From Hydractinia symbiolongicarpus (Eukaryota; Cnidaria; Hydrozoa; Anthoathecata; Hydractiniidae), in NCBI RefSeq assembly GCF_029227915.1, contig NC_079875.1, positions 41,127,201 through 41,191,200 of the forward strand: a stretch of 64,000 nt of DNA, in the 5' to 3' direction. Both the position numbers and the translations under genes were made by a program. This document shows, piece by piece, positions 37,900-51,000 of the stretch. Under the pieces are notes generated by a model. It had not been told where the DNA came from. It made no database searches and saw nothing but the letters and a program-made list of their open reading frames with translations. The first letter of the stretch is position 1; every line of letters starts with the position of its first letter.

Positions 37900-40800
37900 A
37901 AAAATGAAAACATTTTTGAAAACTACAAGTCTCATGCGTTTTAGTGGTGAAAAAATAATTTAAAAAATCGTTCCGGAAATGAGCTTACTCCCTGGGTACT
38001 TTCTTTGTATACTTTTGACTATACGGGCCGAGTCCGGGATTTACGGGAAGTCGCGGGTTTTCGTTTGCCGGCGATTAAACTTCTTTTATTCAGCGTCTCA
38101 TCAAAAATGAAAACATTTTTAAAAACTACAAGTCTCATGGGTTTTAGTGGTGAAATAATAATTTAAAAAATCGTTCGGGAAATGAGTTTACACCCTGGGT
38201 ACTTTCTTTGTATACTTTTGACTTTACAGGCCGAGTCCGGGATTTACGGGAAATCGCAGGTTTCCGTTTTCCGGCGATTAAACTTCTTTTATTCATCGTC
38301 TCATCAAAAATGAAAACATTTTTGAAAACTACAAGTCTCATGCGTTTTAGTGGTGAAAAAATAATTTAAAAAATCGTTCCGGAAATGAGCTTACTTCCTG
38401 GGTACTTTCTTTGTATACTTTTGACTGTACGGGCCGAGTCCGGGATTTACGGGAAGTCGCGGGTTTTCGTTTGCCGGCGATTAAACTTCTTTTATTCAGC
38501 GTCTCATCAAAAATGAAAACATTTTTGAAAACTACAAGTCTCATGCGTTTTAGTGGTGAAAAAATAATTTAAAAAATCGTTCTGGAAGTGAGTTTACTCA
38601 CAGGGTACTTTCTTTGTATACATTCGACTATACGGGCCAAGCCCGGGATATACGGGAAATCGCGGGTTTTCGTTTGCCGGCGATTAAACCTCTTTCACTA
38701 AGCGTCTCATCAAAAATGAAAACATTTCTGAAAACTACAAGTCTCATGCGTTGTAGTGGTGAAAAAATAATTTAAAAAATCGTTCGGGAAATAAGTTTAC
38801 TCCCTGGGTACTTTCTTTGTATACTTTTGACTATACGGGCCGAGTCCAGGATTTACGGGAAGTCGCGGGTTTTCGTTTGCCGGCGATTAAACTTCTTTTA
38901 TTCAGCGTCTCATCAAAAATGAAAATTTTTTTGAAAACTACAAGTCTCATGCGTGTTAGTGGTGAAAAAATAATTTAAAAAATCGTTCGGGAAATGAGTT
39001 TACACCCTGGGTACTTTCTTTGTATGCTTTTGACTATACGGGCCGAGTCTGCGATTTACGGGAAATCGCAGGTTTTCGTTTGCCGGCGATTAAACTTTTT
39101 TTATTCATCGTCTCATCAAAAATGAAAACATTTTTAAAAACTACAAGTCTCATGCGTTTTAGTGGTGAAAAAATAATTTAAAAAATCGTTCCGGAAATGA
39201 GCTTACTCCCTGGGTACTTTCTTTGTATACTTTTGACTATACGGGCCGAGTCCGGGATTTACGGGAAGTCGCGGGTTTTCGTTTGCCGGCGATTAAACTT
39301 CTTTTATTCAGCGTCTCATCAAAAATGAAAACATTTTTGAAAACTACAAGTCTCATGCGTTTTAGTGGTGAAAAAATAATTTAAAAAATCGTTCCGGAAA
39401 TGAGCTTACTCCCTGGGTACTTTCTTTGTATACTTTTGACTATACGGGCCGAGTCCGGGATTTACGGGAAGTCGCGGGTTTTCGTTTGCCGGCGATTAAA
39501 CTTCTTTTATTCAGCGTCTCATCAAAAATGAAAACATTTTTAAAAACTACAAGTCTCATGGGTTTTAGTGGTGAAATAATAATTTAAAAAATCGTTCGGG
39601 AAATGAGTTTACACCCTGGGTACTTTCTTTGTATACTTTTGACTTTACAGGCCGAGTCCGGGATTTACGGGAAATCGCAGGTTTCCGTTTTCCGGCGATT
39701 AAACTTCTTTTATTCATCGTCTCATCAAAAATGAAAACATTTTTGAAAACTACAAGTCTCATGCGTTTTAGTGGTGAAAAAATAATTTAAAAAATCGTTC
39801 CGGAAATGAGCTTACTCCCTGGGTACTTTCTTTGTATACTTTTGACTGTACGGGCCGAGTCCAGGATTTACGGGAAGTTGCGGGTTTTCGTTTGCCGGCG
39901 ATTAAACTTCTTTTATTCAGCGTCTCATCAATAATGAAAACATTTTTAAAAACTACAAGTCTCATGGGCTTTAGTGGTGAAATAATAATTTAAAAAATCG
40001 TTCGGGAAATGAGTTTACACCCTGGGTACTTTCTTTGTATACTTTTGACTTTACAGGCCGAGTCCGGGATTTACGGGAAATCGCAGGTTTTCGTTTGCCG
40101 GCGATTAAACTTCTTTTATTCATCGTCTCATCAAAAATGAAAACATTTTTAAAAACTACAAGTCTCATGCGTTTTGATGGTGAAAAAATAATTTAAAAAA
40201 TCGTTCGGGAAATGAGTTTACACCCTGGGTACTTTCTTTGTATAATTTTGACTATACGGGACAAGCCCGGGATTTACGGGAAATCGCGGGTTTTCGTTTT
40301 CCGGCGATTAAACTTCTTTTATTCAGCGTCTCATCAAAAATGAAAACATTTTTGAAAACTACAAGTCTTATGCGTTTTAGTGGTGAAAAAATAATTTAAA
40401 AAATCGTTTTGGATCACAGGGTACTTTCTTTGTATGCTTTTGACTATACGGGCCGAGTCTGCGATTTACGGGAAATCGCAGGTTTTCGTTTGCCGGCGAT
40501 TAAACTTCTTTTATTCATCGTCTCATCAAAAATGAAAACATTTTTGAAAACTACAAGTCTCATGCGTTTTAGTGGTGAAAAAATAATTTAAAAAATCGTT
40601 CCGGAAATGAGCTTACTCCCTGGGTACTTTCTTTGTATACTTTTGACTGTACGGGCCGAGTCCGGGATTTACGGGAAGTCGCGGGTTTTCGTTTGCCGGC
40701 GATTAAACTTCTTTTATTCAGCGTCTCATCAAAAATGAAAACATTTTTGAAAACTACAAGTCTCATGCGTTTTAGTGGTGAAAAAATAATTTAAAAAATC

Positions 40801-43800
40801 GTTCTGGAAGTGAGTTTACTCACAGGGTACTTTCTTTGTATACATTCGACTATACGGGCCAAGCCCGGGATATACGGGAAATCGCGGGTTTTCGTTTGCC
40901 GGCGATTAAACCTCTTTCACTAAGCGTCTCATCAAAAATGAAAACATTTCTGAAAACTACAAGTCTCATGCGTTGTAGTGGTGAAAAAATAATTTAAAAA
41001 ATCGTTCGGGAAATAAGTTTACTCCCTGGGTACTTTCTTTGTATACTTTTGACTATACGGGCCGAGTCCAGGATTTACGGGAAGTCGCGGGTTTTCGTTT
41101 GCCGGCGATTAAACTTCTTTTATTCAGCGTCTCATCAAAAATGAAAATTTTTTTGAAAACTACAAGTCTCATGCGTGTTAGTGGTGAAAAAATAATTTAA
41201 AAAATCGTTCGGGAAATGAGTTTACACCCTGGGTACTTTCTTTGTATGCTTTTGACTATACGGGCCGAGTCTGCGATTTACGGGAAATTGCAGGTTTTCG
41301 TTTGCCGGCGATTAAACTTCTTTTATTCATCGTCTCATCAAAAATGAAAACATTTTTAAAAACTACAAGTCTCATGCGTTTTAGTGGTGAAAAAATAATT
41401 TAAAAAATCGTTCCGGAAATGAGCTTACTCCCTGGGTACTTTCTTTGTATACTTTTGACTATACGGGCCGAGTCCGGGATTTACGGGAAGTCGCGGGTTT
41501 TCGTTTGCCGGCGATTAAACTTCTTTTATTCAGCGTCTCATCAAAAATGAAAACATTTTTGAAAACTACAAGTCTCATGCGTTTTAGTGGTGAAAAAATA
41601 ATTTAAAAAATCGTTCCGGAAATGAGCTTACTCCCTGGGTACTTTCTTTGTATACTTTTGACTATACGGGCCGAGTCCGGGATTTACGGGAAGTCGCGGG
41701 TTTTCGTTTGCCGGCGATTAAACTTCTTTTATTCAGCGTCTCATCAAAAATGAAAACATTTTTAAAAACTACAAGTCTCATGGGTTTTAGTGGTGAAATA
41801 ATAATTTAAAAAATCGTTCGGGAAATGAGTTTACACCCTGGGTACTTTCTTTGTATACTTTTGACTTTACAGGCCGAGTCCGGGATTTACGGGAAATCGC
41901 AGGTTTCCGTTTTCCGGCGATTAAACTTCTTTTATTCATCGTCTCATCAAAAATGAAAACATTTTTGAAAACTACAAGTCTCATGCGTTTTAGTGGTGAA
42001 AAAATAATTTAAAAAATCGTTCTGGAAGTGAGTTTACTCACAGGGTACTTTCTTTGTATACATTCGACTATACGGGCCAAGCCCGGGATATACGGTAAAT
42101 CGCGGGTTTTCGTTTGCCGGCGATTAAACCTCTTTCACTAAGCGTCTCATCAAAAATGAAAACATTTCTGAAAACTACAAGTCTCATGCGTTGTAGTGGT
42201 GAAAAAATAATTTAAAAAATCGTTCGGGAAATAAGTTTACTCCCTGGGTAGTTTCTTTGTATACTTTTGATTATACGGGCCGAGTCCAGGATTTACGGGA
42301 AGTCGCGGGTTTTCGTTTGCCGGCGATTAAACTTCTTTTATTCAGCGTCTCATAAAAAATGAAAATTTTTTTGAAAACTACAAGTCTCATGCGTGTTAGT
42401 GGTGAACAAATAATTTAAAAAATCGTTCGGGAAATGAGTTTACACCCTGGGTACTTTCTTTGTATGCTTTTGACTATACGGGCCGAGTCTGCGATTTACG
42501 GGAAATCGCAGGTTTTCGTTTGCCGGCGATTAAACTTCTTTTATTCATCGTCTCATCAAAAATGAAAACATTTTTAAAAACTACAAGTCTCATGCGTTTT
42601 AGTGGTGAAAAAATAATTTAAAAAATCGTTCCGGAAATGAGCTTACTCCCTGGGTACTTTCTTTGTATACTTTTGACTATACGGGCCGAGTCCGGGATTT
42701 ACGGGAAGTCGCGGGTTTTCGTTTGCCGGCGATTAAACTTCTTTTATTCAGCGTCTCATCAAAAATGAAAACATTTTTGAAAACTACAAGTCTCATGCGT
42801 TTTAGTGGTGAAAAAATAATTTAAAAAATCGTTCCGGAAATGAGCTTACTCCCTGGGTACTTTCTTTGTATACTTTTGACTATACGGGCCGAGTCCGGGA
42901 TTTACGGGAAGTCGCGGGTTTTCGTTTGCCGGCGATTAAACTTCTTTTATTCAGCGTCTCATCAAAAATGAAAACATTTTTAAAAACTACAAGTCTCATG
43001 GGTTTTAGTGGTGAAATAATAATTTAAAAAATCGTTCGGGAAATGAGTTTACACCCTGGGTACTTTCTTTGTATACTTTTGACTTTACAGGCCGAGTCCG
43101 GGATTTACGGGAAATCGCAGGTTTCCGTTTTCCGGCGATTAAACTTCTTTTATTCATCGTCTCATCAAAAATGAAAACATTTTTGAAAACTACAAGTCTC
43201 ATGCGTTTTAGTGGTGAAAAAATAATTTAAAAAATCGTTCCGGAAATGAGCTTACTTCCTGGGTACTTTCTTTGTATACTTTTGACTGTACGGGCCGAGT
43301 CCGGGATTTACGGGAAGTCGCGGGTTTTCGTTTGCCGGCGATTAAACTTCTTTTATTCAGCGTCTCATCAAAAATGAAAACATTTTTGAAAACTACAAGT
43401 CTCATGCGTTTTAGTGGTGAAAAAATAATTTAAAAAATCGTTCTGGAAGTGAGTTTACTCACAGGGTACTTTCTTTGTATACATTCGACTATACGGGCCA
43501 AGCCCGGGATATACGGGAAATCGCGGGTTTTCGTTTGCCGGCGATTAAACCTCTTTCACTAAGCGTCTCATCAAAAATGAAAACATTTCTGAAAACTACA
43601 AGTCTCATGCGTTGTAGTGGTGAAAAAATAATTTAAAAAATCGTTCGGGAAATAAGTTTACTCCCTGGGTACTTTCTTTGTATACTTTTGACTATACGGG
43701 CCGAGTCCAGGATTTACGGGAAGTCGCGGGTTTTCGTTTGCCGGCGATTAAACTTCTTTTATTCAGCGTCTCATCAAAAATGAAAATTTTTTTGAAAACT

Positions 43801-46800
43801 ACAAGTCTCATGCGTGTTAGTGGTGAAAAAATAATTTAAAAAATCGTTCGGGAAATGAGTTTACACCCTGGGTACTTTCTTTGTATGCTTTTGACTATAC
43901 GGGCCGAGTCTGCGATTTACGGGAAATCGCAGGTTTTCGTTTGCCGGCGATTAAACTTCTTTTATTCATCGTCTCATCAAAAATGAAAACATTTTTAAAA
44001 ACTACAAGTCTCATGCGTTTTAGTGGTGAAAAAATAATTTAAAAAATCGTTCCGGAAATGAGCTTACTCCCTGGGTACTTTCTTTGTATACTTTTGACTA
44101 TACGGGCCGAGTCCGGGATTTACGGGAAGTCGCGGGTTTTCGTTTGCCGGCGATTAAACTTCTTTTATTCAGCGTCTCATCAAAAATGAAAACATTTTTG
44201 AAAACTACAAGTCTCATGCGTTTTAGTGGTGAAAAAATAATTTAAAAAATCGTTCCGGAAATGAGCTTACTCCCTGGGTACTTTCTTTGTATACTTTTGA
44301 CTATACGGGCCGAGTCCGGGATTTACGGGAAGTCGCGGGTTTTCGTTTGCCGGCGATTAAACTTCTTTTATTCAGCGTCTCATCAAAAATGAAAACATTT
44401 TTAAAAACTACAAGTCTCATGGGTTTTAGTGGTGAAATAATAATTTAAAAAATCGTTCGGGAAATGAGTTTACACCCTGGGTACTTTCTTTGTATACTTT
44501 TGACTTTACAGGCCGAGTCCGGGATTTACGGGAAATCGCAGGTTTCCGTTTTCCGGCGATTAAACTTCTTTTATTCATCGTCTCATCAAAAATGAAAACA
44601 TTTTTGAAAACTACAAGTCTCATGCGTTTTAGTGGTGAAAAAATAATTTAAAAAATCGTTCCGGAAATGAGCTTACTCCCTGGGTACTTTCTTTGTATAC
44701 TTTTGACTGTACGGGCCGAGTCCAGGATTTACGGGAAGTTGCGGGTTTTCGTTTGCCGGCGATTAAACTTCTTTTATTCAGCGTCTCATCAATAATGAAA
44801 ACATTTTTAAAAACTACAAGTCTCATGGGCTTTAGTGGTGAAATAATAATTTAAAAAATCGTTCGGGAAATGAGTTTACACCCTGGGTACTTTCTTTGTA
44901 TACTTTTGACTTTACAGGCCGAGTCCGGGATTTACGGGAAATCGCAGGTTTTCGTTTGCCGGCGATTAAACTTCTTTTATTCATCGTCTCATCAAAAATG
45001 AAAACATTTTTAAAAACTACAAGTCTCATGCGTTTTGATGGTGAAAAAATAATTTAAAAAATCGTTCGGGAAATGAGTTTACACCCTGGGTACTTTCTTT
45101 GTATAATTTTGACTATACGGGACAAGCCCGGGATTTACGGGAAATCGCGGGTTTTCGTTTTCCGGCGATTAAACTTCTTTTATTCAGCGTCTCATCAAAA
45201 ATGAAAACATTTTTGAAAACTACAAGTCTTATGCGTTTTAGTGGTGAAAAAATAATTTAAAAAATCGTTTTGGATCACAGGGTACTTTCTTTGTATGCTT
45301 TTGACTATACGGGCCGAGTCTGCGATTTACGGGAAATCGCAGGTTTTCGTTTGCCGGCGATTAAACTTCTTTTATTCATCGTCTCATCAAAAATGAAAAC
45401 ATTTTTAAAAACTACAAGTCTCATGCGTTTTAGTAGTGAAAAAATAATTTAAAAATTCGTTCCGGAAATGAGCTTACTCCCTGGGTACTTTCTTTGTATA
45501 CATTTGACTATACGGGCCGAGTCCGGGATTCACGGGAAGTCGCGGGTTTTCGTTTGCCGGCGCTTAAACTTCTTTTATTCAGCGTCTCATCAAAAATGAA
45601 AACATTTTTGAAAACTACAAGTCTCATGCGTTTTAGTGGTGAAAAAAAAAATTTAAAAAATCGTTCCGGAAATGAGCTTACTCCCTGGGTACTTTCTTTG
45701 AATACTTTTGACTATACGGGCCGAGTCCGGGATTTACGGGAAGTCGCGGGTTTTCGTTTGCCGGCGATTAAACTTCTTTTATTCAGCGTCTCATCAAAAA
45801 TGAAAACATTTTTAAAAACTACAAGTCTCATGGGTTTTAGTGGGGAAATAATAATTTAAAAAATCGTTCGGGAAATGAGTTTACACCCTGGGTACTTTCT
45901 TTGTATACTTTTGACTTTACAGGCCGAGTCCGGGATTTACGGGAAATCGCAGGTTTCCGTTTTCCGGCGATTAAACTTCTTTTATTCATCGTCTCATCAA
46001 AAATGAAAACATTTTTGAAAACTACAAGTCTCATGCGTTTTAGTGGTGAAAAAATAATTTAAAAAATCGTTCCGGAAATGAGCTTACTCCCTGGGTACTT
46101 TCTTTGTATACTTTTGACTGTACGGGCCGAGTCCGGGATTTACGGGAAGTTGCGGGTTTTCGTTTGCCGGCGATTAAACTTCTTTTATTCAGCGTCTCAT
46201 CAATAATGAAAACATTTTTAAAAACTACAAGTCTCATGGGCTTTAGTGGTGAAATAATAATTTAAAAAATCGTTCGGGAAATGAGTTTACACCCTGGGTA
46301 CTTTCTTTGTATACTTTTGACTATACGGGCCGAGTCCGGGATTTACGGGAAGTCGCGGGTTTTCGTTTGCCGGCGATTAAACTTCTTTTATTCAGCGTCT
46401 CATCAAAAATGAAAACATTTTTGAAAACTACAAGTCTCATGCGTTTTAGTGGTGAAAAAATAATTTAAAAAATCGATCCGGAAATGAGCTTACTACCTGG
46501 GTACTTTCTTTGTATACTTTTGACTATACGGGCCGAGTCCGGGATTTACGGGAAGTCGCGGGTTTTCGTTTGCCGGCGATTAAACTTCTTTTATTCAGCG
46601 TCTCATCAAAAATGAAAACATTTTTAAAAACTACAAGTCTCATGGGTTTTAGTGGTGAAATAATAATTTAAAAAATCGTTCGGGAAATGAGTTTACACCC
46701 TGGGTACTTTCTTTGTATACTTTTGACTTTACAGGCCGAGTCCGGGATTTACGGGAAATCGCAGGTTTCCGTTTTCCGGCGATTAAACTTCTTTTATTCA

Positions 46801-49800
46801 TCGTCTCATCAAAAATGAAAACATTTTTGAAAACTACAAGTCTCATGCGTTTTAGTGGTGAAAAAATAATTTAAAAAATCGTTCCGGAAATGAGCTTACT
46901 CCCTGGGTACTTTCTTTGTATACTTTTGACTGTACGGGCCGAGTCCGGGATTTACGGGAAGTCGCGGGTTTTCGTTTGCCGGCGATTAAACTTCTTTTAT
47001 TCAGCGTCTCATCAAAAATGAAAACATTTTTGAAAACTACAAGTCTCATGCGTTTTAGTGGTGAAAAAATAATTTAAAAAATCGTTCTGGAAGTGAGTTT
47101 ACTCACAGGGTACTTTCTTTGTATACATTCGACTATACGGGCCAAGCCCGGGATATACGGGAAATCGCGGGTTTTCGTTTGCCGGCGATTAAACCTCTTT
47201 CACTAAGCGTCTCATCAAAAATGAAAACATTTCTGAAAACTACAAGTCTCATGCGTTGTAGTGGTGAAAAAATAATTTAAAAAATCGTTCGGGAAATAAG
47301 TTTACTCCCTGGGTACTTTCTTTGTATACTTTTGACTATACGGGCCGAGTCCAGGATTTACGGGAAGTCGCGGGTTTTCGTTTGCCGGCGATTAAACTTC
47401 TTTTATTCAGCGTCTCATCAAAAATGAAAATTTTTTTGAAAACTACAAGTCTCATGCGTGTTAGTGGTGAAAAAATAATTTAAAAAATCGTTCGGCAAAT
47501 GAGTTTACACCCTGGGTACTTTCTTTGTATGCTTTTGACTATACGGGCCGAGTCTGCGATTTACGGGAAATTGCAGGTTTTCGTTTGCCGGCGATTAAAC
47601 TTCTTTTATTCATCGTCTCATCAAAAATGAAAACATTTTTAAAAACTACAAGTCTCATGCGTTTTAGTGGTGAAAAAATAATTTAAAAAATCGTTCCGGA
47701 AATGAGCTTACTCCCTGGGTACTTTCTTTGTATACTTTTGACTATACGGGCCGAGTCCGGGATTTACGGGAAGTCGCGGGTTTTCGTTTGCCGGCGATTA
47801 AACTTCTTTTATTCAGCGTCTCATCAAAAATGAAAACATTTTTGAAAACTACAAGTCTCATGCGTTTTAGTGGTGAAAAAATAATTTAAAAAATCGTTCC
47901 GGAAATGAGCTTACTCCCTGGGTACTTTCTTTGTATACTTTTGACTATACGGGCCGAGTCCGGGATTTACGGGAAGTCGCGGGTTTTCGTTTGCCGGCGA
48001 TTAAACTTCTTTTATTCAGCGTCTCATCAAAAATGAAAACATTTTTAAAAACTACAAGTCTCATGGGTTTTAGTGGTGAAATAATAATTTAAAAAATCGT
48101 TCGGGAAATGAGTTTACACCCTGGGTACTTTCTTTGTATACTTTTGACTTTACAGGCCGAGTCCGGGATTTACGGGAAATCGCAGGTTTCCGTTTTCCGG
48201 CGATTAAACTTCTTTTATTCATCGTCTCATCAAAAATGAAAACATTTTTGAAAACTACAAGTCTCATGCGTTTTAGTGGTGAAAAAATAATTTAAAAAAT
48301 CGTTCCGGAAATGAGCTTACTCCCTGGGTACTTTCTTTGTATACTTTTGACTGTACGGGCCGAGTCCAGGATTTACGGGAAGTTGCGGGTTTTCGTTTGC
48401 CGGCGATTAAACTTCTTTTATTCAGCGTCTCATCAATAATGAAAACATTTTTAAAAACTACAAGTCTCATGGGCTTTAGTGGTGAAATAATAATTTAAAA
48501 AATCGTTCGGGAAATGAGTTTACACCCTGGGTACTTTCTTTGTATACTTTTGACTTTACAGGCCGAGTCCGGGATTTACGGGAAATCGCAGGTTTTCGTT
48601 TGCCGGCGATTAAACTTCTTTTATTCATCGTCTCATCAAAAATGAAAACATTTTTGAAAACTACAAGTCTCATGCGTTTTGATGGTGAAAAAATAATTTA
48701 AAAAATCGTTCGGGAAATGAGTTTACACCCTGGGTACTTTCTTTGTATAATTTTGACTATACGGGACAAGCCCGGGATTTACGGGAAATCGCGGGTTTTC
48801 GTTTTCCGGCGATTAAACTTCTTTTATTCAGCGTCTCATCAAAAATGAAAACATTTTTGAAAACTACAAGTCTCATGCGTTTTAGTGGTGAAAAAAAAAT
48901 TTAAAAAATCGTTCCGGAAATGAGCTTACTCCCTGGGTACTTTCTTTGTATACTTTTGACTTTACAGGCCGAGTCCGGGATTTACGGGAAATCGCAGGTT
49001 TCCGTTTTCCGGCGATTAAACTTCTTTTATTCATCGTCTCATCAAAAATGAAAACATTTTTGAAAACTACAAGTCTCATGCGTTTTAGTGGTGAAAAAAT
49101 AATTTAAAAAATCGTTCCGGAAATGAGCTTACTCCCTGGGTACTTTCTTTGTATACTTTTGACTATACGGGCCGAGTCCGGGATTTACGGGAAGTCGCGG
49201 GTTTTCGTTTGCCGGCGATTAAACTTCTTTTATTCAGCGTCTCATCAAAAATGAAAACATTTTTGAAAACTACAAGTCTCATGCGTTTTAGTGGTGAAAA
49301 AATAATTTAAAAAATCGTTCCGGAAATGAGCTTACTCCCTGGGTACTTTCTTTGTATACTTTTGACTATACGGGCCGAGTCCGGGATTTACGGGAAGTCG
49401 CGGGTTTTCGTTTGCCGGCGATTAAACTTCTTTTATTCAGCGTCTCATCAAAAATGAAAACATTTTTAAAAACTACAAGTCTCATGGGTTTTAGTGGTGA
49501 AATAATAATTTAAAAAATCGTTCGGGAAATGAGTTTACACCCTGGGTACTTTCTTTGTATACTTTTGACTTTACAGGCCGAGTCCGGGATTTACGGGAAA
49601 TCGCAGGTTTCCGTTTTCCGGCGATTAAACTTCTTTTATTCATCGTCTCATCAAAAATGAAAACATTTTTGAAAACTACAAGTCTCATGCGTTTTAGTGG
49701 TGAAAAAATAATTTAAAAAATCGTTCCGGAAATGAGCTTACTCCCTGGGTACTTTCTTTGTATACTTTTGACTGTACGGGCCGAGTCCAGGATTTACGGG

Positions 49801-51000
49801 AAGTTGCGGGTTTTCGTTTGCCGGCGATTAAACTTCTTTTATTCAGCGTCTCATCAATAATGAAAACATTTTTAAAAACTACAAGTCTCATGGGCTTTAG
49901 TGGTGAAATAATAATTTAAAAAATCGTTCGGGAAATGAGTTTACACCCTGGGTACTTTCTTTGTATACTTTTGACTTTACAGGCCGAGTCCGGGATTTAC
50001 GGGAAATCGCAGGTTTTCGTTTGCCGGCGATTAAACTTCTTTTATTCATCGTCTCATCAAAAATGAAAACATTTTTGAAAACTACAAGTCTCATGCGTTT
50101 TGATGGTGAAAAAATAATTTAAAAAATCGTTCGGGAAATGAGTTTACACCCTGGGTACTTTCTTTGTATAATTTTGACTATACGGGACAAGCCCGGGATT
50201 TACGGGAAATCGCGGGTTTTCGTTTTCCGGCGATTAAACTTCTTTTATTCAGCGTCTCATCAAAAATGAAAACATTTTTGAAAACTACAAGTCTCATGCG
50301 TTTTAGTGGTGAAAAAAAAATTTAAAAAATCGTTCCGGAAATGAGCTTACTCCCTGGGTACTTTCTTTGTATACTTTTGACTTTACAGGCCGAGTCCGGG
50401 ATTTACGGGAAATCGCAGGTTTCCGTTTTCCGGCGATTAAACTTCTTTTATTCATCGTCTCATCAAAAATGAAAACATTTTTGAAAACTACAAGTCTCAT
50501 GCGTTTTAGTGGTGAAAAAATAATTTAAAAAATCGTTCCGGAAATGAGCTTACTCCCTGGGTACTTTCTTTGTATACTTTGGACTGTACGGGCCGAGTCC
50601 GGGATTTACGGGAAGTTGCGGGTTTTCGTTTGCCGGCGATTAAACTTCTTTTATTCAGCGTCTCATCAATAATGAAAACATTTTTAAAAACTACAAGTCT
50701 CATGGGCTTTAGTGGTGAAATAATAATTTAAAAAATCGTTCGGGAAATGAGTTTACACCCTGGGTACTTTCTTTGTATACTTTTGACTTTACAGGCCGAG
50801 TCCGGGATTTACGGGAAATCGCAGGTTTTCGTTTGCCGGCGATTAAACTTCTTTTATTCATCGTCTCATCAAAAATGAAAACATTTTTGAAAACTACAAG
50901 TCTCATGCGTTTTGATGGTGAAAAAATAATTTAAAAAATCGTTCGGGAAATGAGTTTACACCCTGGGTACTTTCTTTGTATAATTTTGACTATACGGGAC
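37900..51000 (+). repeat. 1,421-bp (7-monomer) HOR domain with a 4,861-bp block duplication
   Basis: The core unit is E-Gt-A-B-C-G-G. E-type landmarks lie at 38,144, 39,565, 43,005, 44,426, 48,070 and 49,491, with 1,421 bp between paired ones. A larger 4,861-bp shift (24 monomers minus 11 bp) relates about 37,900-40,545 to about 42,761-45,406; landmarks 38,347 / 43,208, 39,971 / 44,832 and 40,409 / 45,270 agree. Domain markers are GGGATATACGG, GGTTTCCGTTTTCCGGCG, GCGTGTTAGTGG, GTTTTGATGGTG and CATCAATAATG. A further 812-bp step near 49,694 / 50,506 shows continued turnover. These are the most homogeneous HORs in the window. Confidence 0.9.
40400..40425 (+). repeat. 11-bp deletion in a hybrid A/C monomer
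   Basis: TCGTTTTGGATCACAGGG lacks the 11 bases normally found between TTTTGGA and TCACAGG. The same lesion occurs at 45,272 in the 4,861-bp copy. The intact parental form of this hybrid (TTTTGGAAGTGAG and onward, followed by TATGCTTTTGAC) is at about 51,144. The deletion explains why the block is 4,861 bp and not 24 x 203. Confidence 0.85.
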
